A stretch of 19,964 nucleotides of DNA, taken from JAPWJZ01 sp038247245 (GTDB lineage: Bacteria > Pseudomonadota > Alphaproteobacteria > Micavibrionales > UBA2020). Numbering within the stretch: position 1 is the first letter of the stretch; each line of letters opens with the position of its first letter. The notes below the pieces were generated by a model, which was not told the origin of the DNA, made no database searches, and saw only the letters and a list, made by a program, of their open reading frames with translations. The translations under genes and the position numbers were made by a program. The DNA is taken from positions 1-19,964 of the forward strand of contig JBBRVE010000058.1 of the NCBI GenBank assembly GCA_038247245.1. Reading direction: 5' to 3'. Below are positions 7,689 to 14,585 of the stretch, one piece after another.

Positions 7689-8492
7689 TCAGGCGGGTGG
7701 TGGCAGATATGCAGGCGGTTTTATGACGAGTGTGCGGCCGTCCTCCACCCGCAATGCGGGCGCGCCATCGAGCAACATTGCGACCTTCAGTTGCGCAATC
7801 GCCGACCGGCCATCCGATGAAAGCTGGCGGATTTCGCCCATTTCCTTGCCGTCCGACAATACCTTGCCGACTGTGAACGGCTGTTCGGATGTGACAGTCG
7901 CAAGGCGGCGTTTTGCCTTGGACAAATTATACATGCGCGCCGCCACCTCCTGCCCGATAAAGCAGCCCTTGTCCCACGCAACCGCGTTCAGGTGATCAAG
8001 ATTTACGTCTGCCATCGTGTCACGCTCGGTGATGGCAAGGCTGCCGCAGGGGATTGTTTCGCGGATGCAGATGTCGTGATAGGCAGCGACGGGTTCGGCA
8101 GCGAAAGTTTCCTGGCTGTAAAGGCGCGGCGGCAACGCGGCAAGGCGCGGGTCGGCAATGCCGCCGGTGCTCGCGTAAACATTGCCGCCCATGCGCGCGA
8201 AAGTCACTTTCGCACGCAATTTAAAGACCGCAAAGCGGCGCAGCAGGTCATCGACACGTGCCGTTTCACAATCGAGGAAATATCCGGCGTCATCCTGCCC
8301 GATAAAAAATTCATGCAGGACAAACCCCTGCGGCATCAGCAGGCAGGAATAGACGAGCGTCCCCTGCCCGGCATGCTTCATGTCATTCGTGATGACGTTC
8401 TGCAGGAAATCACGCGCATCATCGCTCGCCACGCGGACAAGGCAGCGGTCGGACAAATGGATTTTGTTATTCATCGTCATATTTTTCTTCAT
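7689..8492 (-). CDS. ygfZ: YgfZ/GcvT-like folate-binding protein
   Basis: YgfZ is a tetrahydrofolate-binding relative of the glycine-cleavage T protein that supports maturation or repair of certain iron-sulfur enzymes, including the tRNA-modifying MiaB in E. coli. The diagnostic motif KGCFIGQEV is present, with the conserved Cys at residue 177. At 267 residues it is shorter than E. coli YgfZ (about 326) but usual for alphaproteobacterial forms. The longest reading starts at ATG 8492 and overlaps the photolyase gene by 26 bases. ATG 8480, with GAAG six bases upstream, and ATG 8474 are good alternatives that shorten the overlap to 14 or 8 bases. It is the last member of the nine-gene block. A link to iron-sulfur protection during oxidative stress would fit, but is inference. 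Confidence 0.92.
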   Translation of the reverse strand: MKKNMTMNNKIHLSDRCLVRVASDDARDFLQNVITNDMKHAGQGTLVYSCLLMPQGFVLHEFFIGQDDAGYFLDCETARVDDLLRRFAVFKLRAKVTFARMGGNVYASTGGIADPRLAALPPRLYSQETFAAEPVAAYHDICIRETIPCGSLAITERDTMADVNLDHLNAVAWDKGCFIGQEVAARMYNLSKAKRRLATVTSEQPFTVGKVLSDGKEMGEIRQLSSDGRSAIAQLKVAMLLDGAPALRVEDGRTLVIKPPAYLPPPA

Positions 8493-9939
8493 CCGCCGGT
8501 TCGCCGGTTTTCGTCATGGCATAGGCCCTGAGCGCCCTTGCCCGTGCCTCGCCATGATCGACAACAGGATGCGGATAGGTTTTGCCAAGGATCACGCCAG
8601 CCTGCATCAATGCCATCGGCGGCGCATCCCACGGCGCATGAATATAGGCCGCCGGCACATTTTTCAACTCCGGCACATAGGTTTTGATGTATTCACCGGC
8701 GGGGTCGAACTTGCCGCTTTGCAGTATGGGGTTAAAAATGCGGAAATACGGTGCTGCATCCGCCCCGCAGCCGCCGATCCACTGCCAGCCCGCAGCGTTA
8801 TTACCAAGGTCGGCATCGACCAGCGTATCCCAGAACCAGTCCTCGCCCTCGCGCCAACTGATCATCAGGTTTTTGACAAGGAACGAACCGACGATCATGC
8901 GCACGCGGTTGTGCATCCACCCCGTCTGCCACAATTGCCGCATACCGGCATCGACGATGGGATAACCCGTCTTGCCCTGCTGCCACAATTTCAGCATACG
9001 CTTGTTCTTCACCCACGGGAATTTGATGAAGCGTTTATTCCACGGTTGCTCAGGAAAATCGGGCGCGTGATATAACAAGTGCCATGAAAATTCGCGCCAC
9101 AGCAACTGGCGCAAATATGCCTGTCCGTTCGCAGCAATCAATCCGTTATCATTTTTCGTGAGCATCGAACTGACCGCATGCCAGACCTGATGCGGGCTGA
9201 TTTCGCCGAAATGGAGATAGGGCGACAGTTGCGACGTTCCGTCGATGGCAGGCAAATCGCGTTGCTGTTTGTATTTGCCCGCGCCGCGCTTCACGAATTC
9301 CTTCAACCGCGCCTGACCGCCCTCTTCCCCCGGCTGCCAGAATTCCTGCATGCCCTTGTACCATTTGATATCGGGCATCAGGCCGAGATCGGAGAGTTTC
9401 AATCCTGCAAATTTTTTGAATTCGACATTACCGGTTTTCAGGGGCGGACGGATGCCGCCGCGCTCCAGGCAGGCCTTGGAATACGGCGTGAAAACCTTGT
9501 ACGACCCGCCGGTTTTGTTCTTGATCTCCCACGGCTCGAACATCAGGAACGAGCCAAAGCTATGCGCCTCGATGCCGCCTGTTTTCAACGCTTCCTTGAT
9601 TTTGGTGTCGCGCGCCATCGCCCATGGTTCATAGCAGCGGTTCCAGAACACGGCGGCCGCACCGGTTTCCTTGACCAGTTTCGCCATTTCCTTCGCCGCA
9701 TCGCCGCGGCGCAGCACCAGCGGGATTTTGCCGGAGAGTTCCTTCAGCGACTGGTTAAGCCACCAGCATGTCGCGCCGCCCGGCTTCCAGATGCCGGAAT
9801 TGACATCGTCATGGATGTAAACGGCGATGACAGGCTTGCCGCTGTCACGCGCGGCGGCAAGGCCCGGATTGTCGGCAAGGCGCAGGTCGTTGCGAAACCA
9901 GAAAATGACGGGCGCGTCGTCGGTCAAGCCTTGTCCCAA
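8467..9939 (-). CDS. phrB: Deoxyribodipyrimidine photolyase (class I CPD type)
   Basis: This enzyme uses blue or near-UV light and FADH- to split cyclobutane pyrimidine dimers in DNA. The N-terminal antenna-binding Rossmann domain begins VIFWFRNDLRLADN. The C-terminal FAD-binding domain is very like E. coli PhrB: GYPIVDAGMRQLWQTGWMHN, then SWREGEDWFW, AGWQWIGGCGADAAPYF and RIFNPILQSGKFDP, including tryptophans matching two members of the electron-transfer chain. There is no in-frame ATG near the start. The longest reading begins at TTG 9939, but TTG 9927 (MTDDAPVIFWF) forms a four-base TTGA overlap with the kynA stop and is the more likely start. It is translationally linked to kynA and ygfZ. 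Photolyases commonly accompany the DUF1365/Cfa-like/FAD gene set found upstream. Confidence 0.95.
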   Translation of the reverse strand: MGQGLTDDAPVIFWFRNDLRLADNPGLAAARDSGKPVIAVYIHDDVNSGIWKPGGATCWWLNQSLKELSGKIPLVLRRGDAAKEMAKLVKETGAAAVFWNRCYEPWAMARDTKIKEALKTGGIEAHSFGSFLMFEPWEIKNKTGGSYKVFTPYSKACLERGGIRPPLKTGNVEFKKFAGLKLSDLGLMPDIKWYKGMQEFWQPGEEGGQARLKEFVKRGAGKYKQQRDLPAIDGTSQLSPYLHFGEISPHQVWHAVSSMLTKNDNGLIAANGQAYLRQLLWREFSWHLLYHAPDFPEQPWNKRFIKFPWVKNKRMLKLWQQGKTGYPIVDAGMRQLWQTGWMHNRVRMIVGSFLVKNLMISWREGEDWFWDTLVDADLGNNAAGWQWIGGCGADAAPYFRIFNPILQSGKFDPAGEYIKTYVPELKNVPAAYIHAPWDAPPMALMQAGVILGKTYPHPVVDHGEARARALRAYAMTKTGEPADEEKYDDE

Positions 9940-11003
9940 TATTTAAAACCCATGCTCGCTTCCACATGCGGCGGCAATGCCGGCAGTTTTGATCGCGGTA
10001 TCAGGAAGGTTGAAATGCCGAACAGGTCTTTAAAAATGCGGTGCTTGGTCGCAGTTGCGGCGAGGTAATCATGCCCCGTCGACCCGCCGCTGCCCATTTT
10101 GGTGCCGAGCATGCGTTGCGCCATCAGCGCATGGCGGTAACGCCATAGCGCCATCAGTTCATCCACATCCATCAGGTCGCTCAGGATCTTGAACGGAATT
10201 TGCAACGCGGGCTGGTCGCGGTAAAGGTTGATAAACAATGCCGCCTGCAGCGCGGGCTTGTCGAAACGCCACGGCAGCGGCTCGCCCTCGCCTTCGCCGA
10301 ATAGCAGATCGAACTGCGCCTGCATGCCTTTCAACTTGTTCAATTCCATTTCGCGTGCGGCATCGGGCATCTGGGTATTCGCGCCAATCACCTTGCGGTC
10401 ATTTTCCAGCATGTCCATCACGGCCTGGCGGTATGACTGCCAGAACGAAAATCCGGTCATTTCGACAAACGGCGTGCGCGACAGCCAGTTGCCGACTTGG
10501 TCTACCAGCGAAGTTTTTTTCATCACGTCATGCAGCGCGTCGCGGTCTTCGGCGGGCAGGAAGTTTTCGAACGACTTGCCGTCATATCCAACGCGCGCGT
10601 CATGCTGCAGTCCGAGGCGCACCTCGATCAGGCGGAATTGCATGCTCTGGAATCCGGAGGCCGAGCGGAACACATGGCGGAAATCGAGGAAGTCGAGCGG
10701 CGTCATGGTTTCCATGATGTCCAGCTGCCGCACCAACAGGCGCAAAATGTCGGTGATGCGCGACAGGCTGGCGGAGACAACGCGCAGATCGGAATCCTTC
10801 ACGACCGGATTGCCGAACACGCTTTGCACGCGGTCGAGTTCGAACAGGATCAGCTTGAACCACAGCTCGTACGTCTGGTGCAGCACGACGAACATCATTT
10901 CGTCATGCGCGGGGCTGAGCGGTTTCTGCGCCTGCAGCAAGGTGCCGAGGTCTAGATATGATTTATACGAAAGGTCGGGTGCGTTTGCGGGTTCTTTTGA
11001 CAT
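9924..11003 (-). CDS. kynA: Tryptophan 2,3-dioxygenase
   Basis: This haem enzyme adds O2 to L-tryptophan to give N-formylkynurenine, the first step of the kynurenine pathway, in the cytoplasm. Family motifs are clear: LHQTYELWFK with His42 (the active-site His), FRSASGFQS at 112-120 with the substrate-carboxylate Arg113, WRYRH at 287-291 with the likely proximal haem ligand His291, and GSGGSTGHDYL at 304-314. At 359 residues it is longer than the compact bacterial form (about 280-300) and closer to the longer type. It starts at ATG 11003, 23 bases after the ICMT-like gene, and overlaps the photolyase. No other kynurenine-pathway enzyme (KynB, KynU) is identifiable in the window, so its place in this operon is unusual. 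Confidence 0.96.
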   Translation of the reverse strand: MSKEPANAPDLSYKSYLDLGTLLQAQKPLSPAHDEMMFVVLHQTYELWFKLILFELDRVQSVFGNPVVKDSDLRVVSASLSRITDILRLLVRQLDIMETMTPLDFLDFRHVFRSASGFQSMQFRLIEVRLGLQHDARVGYDGKSFENFLPAEDRDALHDVMKKTSLVDQVGNWLSRTPFVEMTGFSFWQSYRQAVMDMLENDRKVIGANTQMPDAAREMELNKLKGMQAQFDLLFGEGEGEPLPWRFDKPALQAALFINLYRDQPALQIPFKILSDLMDVDELMALWRYRHALMAQRMLGTKMGSGGSTGHDYLAATATKHRIFKDLFGISTFLIPRSKLPALPPHVEASMGFKYWDKA

Positions 11004-11026
11004 GGCGTCAGACTAGCACTTCGCGC

Positions 11027-11599
11027 CTAGAAAATAAATGGCACAATAGCCTTGGTTTTGTTCATATAATCACGGTATTCCTGCCCGAATTCCTGAATCA
11101 TCAGCTTTTCCTCGCGCCGCCATTTGATGTAATGGGCGGCCAGCATGACGATAAATCCGGCAATCGCCGCCCAAGTCGCCGCCGCCAGAACCGTGCCGAT
11201 AACGGCAAGGAAAAGGCCGGTATAAATCGGATGGCGCACATGGGCATAGGGGCCGGACGTGATCAGGCGGTGGCCTTCCTTCAGCGCCACCGTGCCACTC
11301 CAGTATTTTCCAAGGTGGAGGCGCGCCCAGACGGAATACCCGTGACCCGCCGCCGTGACCGCAACGCCCAACCATTTCAGCGCAGCGATATCATGGAATG
11401 CGCCCCAGTCGAGCGCGGGAACATTGCCGTTGTGGAATATGGCGATCAACCCGAACAAGGTGGGAACGGTGTGTTGCAACCGTTTCAGGTTTTCATCCCA
11501 TTTGCGTTTCAGCACGAATTGCGCCGCCACTACCCAATAAAAAAACCATGCAAGCCACAGCCAGCCGCAGATTTCAATCGCCGTCAGGTTTTCGGGCAT
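11027..11599 (-). CDS. ICMT/PEMT-like integral membrane methyltransferase
   Basis: This 190-residue protein has about five hydrophobic segments and the C-terminal signature of the isoprenylcysteine carboxyl methyltransferase superfamily: GPYAHVRHPIYTG (Arg122, His123, Pro124, Tyr126) and, after the next hairpin of membrane helices, RREEKLMIQEFG with the Glu pair at 163-164. Members bind S-adenosylmethionine at the membrane face and methylate lipids or lipophilic substrates; bacteria lack prenylated CAAX proteins, so the substrate here is unknown. It begins three bases after the DUF3833 gene stop. Related operons elsewhere often carry a DUF1295 membrane enzyme of the same fold at this position, so it may play the same part in lipid modification. 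The family is secure, the substrate is not. Confidence 0.85.
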   Translation of the reverse strand: MPENLTAIEICGWLWLAWFFYWVVAAQFVLKRKWDENLKRLQHTVPTLFGLIAIFHNGNVPALDWGAFHDIAALKWLGVAVTAAGHGYSVWARLHLGKYWSGTVALKEGHRLITSGPYAHVRHPIYTGLFLAVIGTVLAAATWAAIAGFIVMLAAHYIKWRREEKLMIQEFGQEYRDYMNKTKAIVPFIF

Positions 11600-11602
11600 C
11601 CA

Positions 11603-12142
11603 TTACGCCTTGGGTTTGCGGAACACCACGATCAGCTCGCCGGCATGAATGCCGAATTTGGACATTGCGATGCGGTTGATGACCGTCTCTTCATCCACTT
11701 TAAACATCCAGTCGGACATGGCAATATCATATGACTTGCCGGACTTGGTTTTAATCTTCAGCGTATATTTCATATGTGCGGCATTGCCGGATTGCTTGCC
11801 TTCGGCCTTGCCCACCACGTCATGCGCCGTGCCGGTATAGGTGCCGTCATCGTTGAACAAGATGTTCCAGGTCCGCGTTTCCTTGCGCCCGTCATTGTAT
11901 TCGAATACCTCGTCGATCGTTCCGGTCTTTTCGGTGAACTTGCCGTTCATCGTCACATGGAAATAGGTATCGGATTTTCCGGAGCGGTCGATAAAGATAC
12001 CCTCCGACTTAATTTCGCCCTCGAAATACTTGCGGATATCAAGCTTGGGAGTCATACCCGCATGGTCATCGACCTTTGCGCCGGTCGAGCAACCTGTCAG
12101 GCACATCAGCGCCCCGGCCAGCATGCCGAATAATTTTTTCAT
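11603..12142 (-). CDS. DUF3833 family lipoprotein
   Basis: This 179-residue protein starts with a lipoprotein signal (MKKLFGMLAGALMCLTGC) with the lipobox Leu-Thr-Gly-Cys18, so the mature protein should be anchored in a membrane by its N-terminal Cys. The body has the DUF3833 pattern: LDIRKYFEGEIKSEGIFIDRSGK, GTIDEVFEYNDG, then a DVVGKAEG stretch, SDWMFKVDEETVINRIAMSKFG and a final beta strand. The fold is probably a beta barrel-like lipid or small-molecule binder, but function is unknown. The ribosome binding site is strong: AGGAGAATAAC immediately precedes the ATG, inside the end of the upstream gene, which stops one base before. It belongs to the lipid-modification gene set in this operon. 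Confidence 0.88.
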   Translation of the reverse strand: MKKLFGMLAGALMCLTGCSTGAKVDDHAGMTPKLDIRKYFEGEIKSEGIFIDRSGKSDTYFHVTMNGKFTEKTGTIDEVFEYNDGRKETRTWNILFNDDGTYTGTAHDVVGKAEGKQSGNAAHMKYTLKIKTKSGKSYDIAMSDWMFKVDEETVINRIAMSKFGIHAGELIVVFRKPKA

Positions 12143-12143
12143 G

Positions 12144-12671
12144 TTATTCTCCTGATTTCGTCAAAAGCTGTTTGCGGACTTTCGGTTCCGATGTTTCGGG
12201 CGACATCCAGATGCCGATAAAGCGGGTTGAAAAGGCGGTATCGGTGATGCTGCCTTTATATGATCCGTTGTGGTAAATGCGCGTTCCCTTGGCGGGCAGG
12301 TAAATTGCGGTAATGGTGTCGTCTTTTTTGACGTCGGGGAATAGCAGGTTGAGCTGCCTGGAATAATCTTTTTCCTGCGCAGGCGTTAGCTGGGACTGAC
12401 CATTCATTTCATCGATCGAACGGCTAGCCAACGCCTTGCCCTTGAAATTCATCGCATAGGTCAAGCGCAAGGCGAAGGTTTTTTTCATGCTCCATTCTGC
12501 TGCGTCCGTCCACAACGTCGCGTCATAAACGTGAAACACAAGCTTGCTCAGCGATCCCGCGCCATAGGGCTTATTCGCCTTGATATAGGGGGCGACTTCG
12601 GCAGGTGCATCGGCCAGCGCGGCAAAGCATGGCACAATCAACATGATGGCGATCAGTATTATTTCACGCAT
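12144..12671 (-). CDS. Chalcone-isomerase-fold family protein, exported
   Basis: This 175-residue protein has a signal peptide (hydrophobic residues 4-19, probable cleavage after Ala20 in ALAD). The mature part matches the bacterial chalcone isomerase-like family: KLVFHVYDATLWTDA, FALRLTYAMNFKGKALASRSIDEM, LLFPDVKKDDTITAIYLP, GSITDTAFSTRFIGIWM and a C-terminal LRxQLL-like KVRKQLL. It should act in the periplasm. Related proteins in plants bind fatty acids, so a role as a fatty-acid or lipid carrier rather than a true isomerase is plausible; this is inference. The start ATG overlaps the end of the Cfa-like gene by eight bases, and the DUF3833 lipoprotein gene follows after a single base. It is part of the operon. 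Confidence 0.85.
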   Translation of the reverse strand: MREIILIAIMLIVPCFAALADAPAEVAPYIKANKPYGAGSLSKLVFHVYDATLWTDAAEWSMKKTFALRLTYAMNFKGKALASRSIDEMNGQSQLTPAQEKDYSRQLNLLFPDVKKDDTITAIYLPAKGTRIYHNGSYKGSITDTAFSTRFIGIWMSPETSEPKVRKQLLTKSGE

Positions 12672-13824
12672 GTTTCAATTCCATTTGCAGGACATTTGTA
12701 CGGCCGACGGCAAAGGCGGCTGCACAAGTGCCAAGATAAAAACGCCAATTGCGGATAAAGGCATCGCTATAGCCGAGCGCGGAAATCTCGGTTTTCTTTT
12801 CTTCGAACCGCACCAGCCATTCACGCAGCGTGCGCGCGTAATCCTGTCCGAAGGCGAAACTGTCTACACATTTCATGCCGGCAGCGGCTGCCGCTTCGGT
12901 GAATTTTTCTTCGGATGGCAGCATACCGCCCGGAAAAACGTAATGCCGGATGAAATCGCTATTCGAACGATAGCGTGCAAACAGGTCGTTGCGCATGGTG
13001 ATGGTCTGCACGACGGCGCTGCCGCCACGTTTCAGGCGTTCTGATACGCGGTTGAAATACAACGGCCAGTATTGTTCGCCGACCGCCTCGAACATTTCGA
13101 TGGATACGATGGAATCAAATGTGCCACCGGTGTCACGGTAATCCTCCAGCCGGATATCGGCCTTGCCCTTTAATCTGCGTTCGGCAAAGTCGTGCTGGGC
13201 GGGAGAAATGGTCAGCCCCGTCACTTTACGGTTTGTTTTGGAGGCCTGCTCCGCAAACCCGCCCCAGCCGCAGCCGATTTCAAGGATATTGTCGCCATCG
13301 ATGCGGTCAAGGATACGACCGTATTTACTGTGCTGCCCCTGCTCCAGCGTATCTGTCGGAGCTTTGAATAATGCCGATGAATAGGTCATCGTGTCGTCCA
13401 GCCACAGGCTGTAAAATTCATTACCGACGTCGTAATGCGAACGGATATTGCTGCGACTGCCTGTCTTGCTGTTGCGGCGAAGGATACGGTTATAGATGTT
13501 GAACCAGATCCGGCGCAGCCAGTCGCCATCGCGGAAATTTTCAAAGGCGTCGATGTTACTCAGGAACAGAGTAAGCAGATTTTCAACACTGTCGGTATCC
13601 CACAAACCGGCAATATAATCCTCGCCCAGCGCGATATCGCCACGCATGGCGGCGTTGCGCACTGCTTTCCAGTCATGGATGGTTAATGTGGCATGAGCAC
13701 CATCCTCGGCGCCCTCGAAAAAGAGACTTTTGCCTTCCGGCGTCGTAATGGCAATGCTGCCATACCGGATGCGGGACAGCGCGAGGAGCAGTTTCTCCGA
13801 TATAGCATTCGCAGGGGTTTTCAT
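12664..13824 (-). CDS. Cfa-like SAM-dependent fatty-acyl phospholipid methyltransferase
   Basis: This 386-residue protein belongs to the cyclopropane fatty-acyl-phospholipid synthase superfamily, which transfers methyl or methylene groups from SAM to double bonds of membrane phospholipid acyl chains. It has an N-terminal lipid-binding domain (about 1-120) and a methyltransferase domain with LEIGCGWGG at 181-189, GLTISPAQ, MFEAVGEQYW, FPGGMLPS and a C-terminal LGTCAAAF. Two residues of the E. coli Cfa bicarbonate site differ: Cys139 aligns with Ser150 (YSSALF) and His266 with Gln273 (VVQTIT), while the Glu and Tyr positions are kept. This suggests a sister enzyme, such as the UfaM-type methylase of furan fatty-acid synthesis, rather than a true cyclopropane synthase. 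It starts in an ATGA overlap with the DUF1365 gene. Confidence 0.9.
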   Translation of the reverse strand: MKTPANAISEKLLLALSRIRYGSIAITTPEGKSLFFEGAEDGAHATLTIHDWKAVRNAAMRGDIALGEDYIAGLWDTDSVENLLTLFLSNIDAFENFRDGDWLRRIWFNIYNRILRRNSKTGSRSNIRSHYDVGNEFYSLWLDDTMTYSSALFKAPTDTLEQGQHSKYGRILDRIDGDNILEIGCGWGGFAEQASKTNRKVTGLTISPAQHDFAERRLKGKADIRLEDYRDTGGTFDSIVSIEMFEAVGEQYWPLYFNRVSERLKRGGSAVVQTITMRNDLFARYRSNSDFIRHYVFPGGMLPSEEKFTEAAAAAGMKCVDSFAFGQDYARTLREWLVRFEEKKTEISALGYSDAFIRNWRFYLGTCAAAFAVGRTNVLQMELKHA

Positions 13825-14585
13825 TTAGATACCTCCGTTTGCGGCGCAGCGGGCCGCTTGATGTACTTGACACCCTTCAGCCACAGGCGGAGTGCCTGAT
13901 AATGGATGAGGGATATTACTTTCACTGTTACCAGCGGGTAGCGGAAGAAGGCTTTCAGGAGGTTACCCGTCGTCAGCGGTTCGCGCTTGCCTGCAATTGA
14001 TGTTGTCAGCAGCACTCCATCCGCATCGTGATGGTCGATCCAGACGCCCAGCTTTTCATCGCCATAGGCAAAGCGGAAAACATAATGCCCTTCGACCTTG
14101 ATGAAGGGGGAAACATGCAGCTGTTTGTCAGCCTGCATGAAATCGTCTTTGGTGATCGGACGGCGGTCATCGTGGAAACAAATATAGGAATGTTTATCGC
14201 CGAAGGTGTTGTGCACTTCGGAAATGACCGCACGCAATGCGCCTGACTGGTCGAGGCAGAAAAAGAAGCTGACCGGATTGAATGCATAACCGAACAGGCG
14301 CGGCAGCGTGACCAGCACAATGCGGCCATCGGCCTGTGGCACCTGCCAGTCACCGAGAATCTTGCGCGCCGATGCCTCGATGCCAAGCCCACCGGTAACA
14401 TAATCTTTTTCATGAAAACTGAACAGATTGCCGCGGTTGACCGACAACAGCGCGCATTCGGCCAGCCGTTTCATATCGTCCAGCGGAAAGCTCAGGTAAT
14501 AGACACCGTACCAGAAACTGTTTTTCTTGGGCCGCAGACGCGCATGGGCGACTTTGGATATGAACAAGCCGTTGCTCAACGCCAT
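13821..14585 (-). CDS. DUF1365 family protein
   Basis: This 254-residue protein matches DUF1365: LFISKVAHARLRPKKNSFWY at the start, LVTLPRLFGYAFNPVSFFFC in the middle, then SEVHNTFGDKHSY and FIKVEGHYVFRFAYGDEKLGVWID, and a C-terminal amphipathic region with a YPLVTVKVISLIHYQALRLW segment. The biochemical role is not established. In many proteobacteria it lies between a COG2907-type FAD protein and a Cfa-like methyltransferase, exactly as here, so a role in acyl-chain modification is likely by association. Its ATG overlaps the end of the FAD gene by ten bases and its TGA overlaps the next ATG by four bases, so the three proteins are probably made together. Confidence 0.92.
   Translation of the reverse strand: MALSNGLFISKVAHARLRPKKNSFWYGVYYLSFPLDDMKRLAECALLSVNRGNLFSFHEKDYVTGGLGIEASARKILGDWQVPQADGRIVLVTLPRLFGYAFNPVSFFFCLDQSGALRAVISEVHNTFGDKHSYICFHDDRRPITKDDFMQADKQLHVSPFIKVEGHYVFRFAYGDEKLGVWIDHHDADGVLLTTSIAGKREPLTTGNLLKAFFRYPLVTVKVISLIHYQALRLWLKGVKYIKRPAAPQTEVSK

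Noticed and set aside
9178..10068. 296-residue plus-strand ORF across phrB and the end of kynA
   Set aside because: It is antisense to photolyase motifs conserved to E. coli and lacks any domain; a shadow ORF.
10228..11016. 262-residue plus-strand ORF inside kynA
   Set aside because: Ser/Arg-rich antisense reading of a fully conserved dioxygenase gene with no independent support.
11004..11030. Possible second TetR operator (AGACTAGC and CCTAG) before kynA
   Set aside because: Only short fragments resemble the 19-bp palindrome and there is no dyad symmetry.
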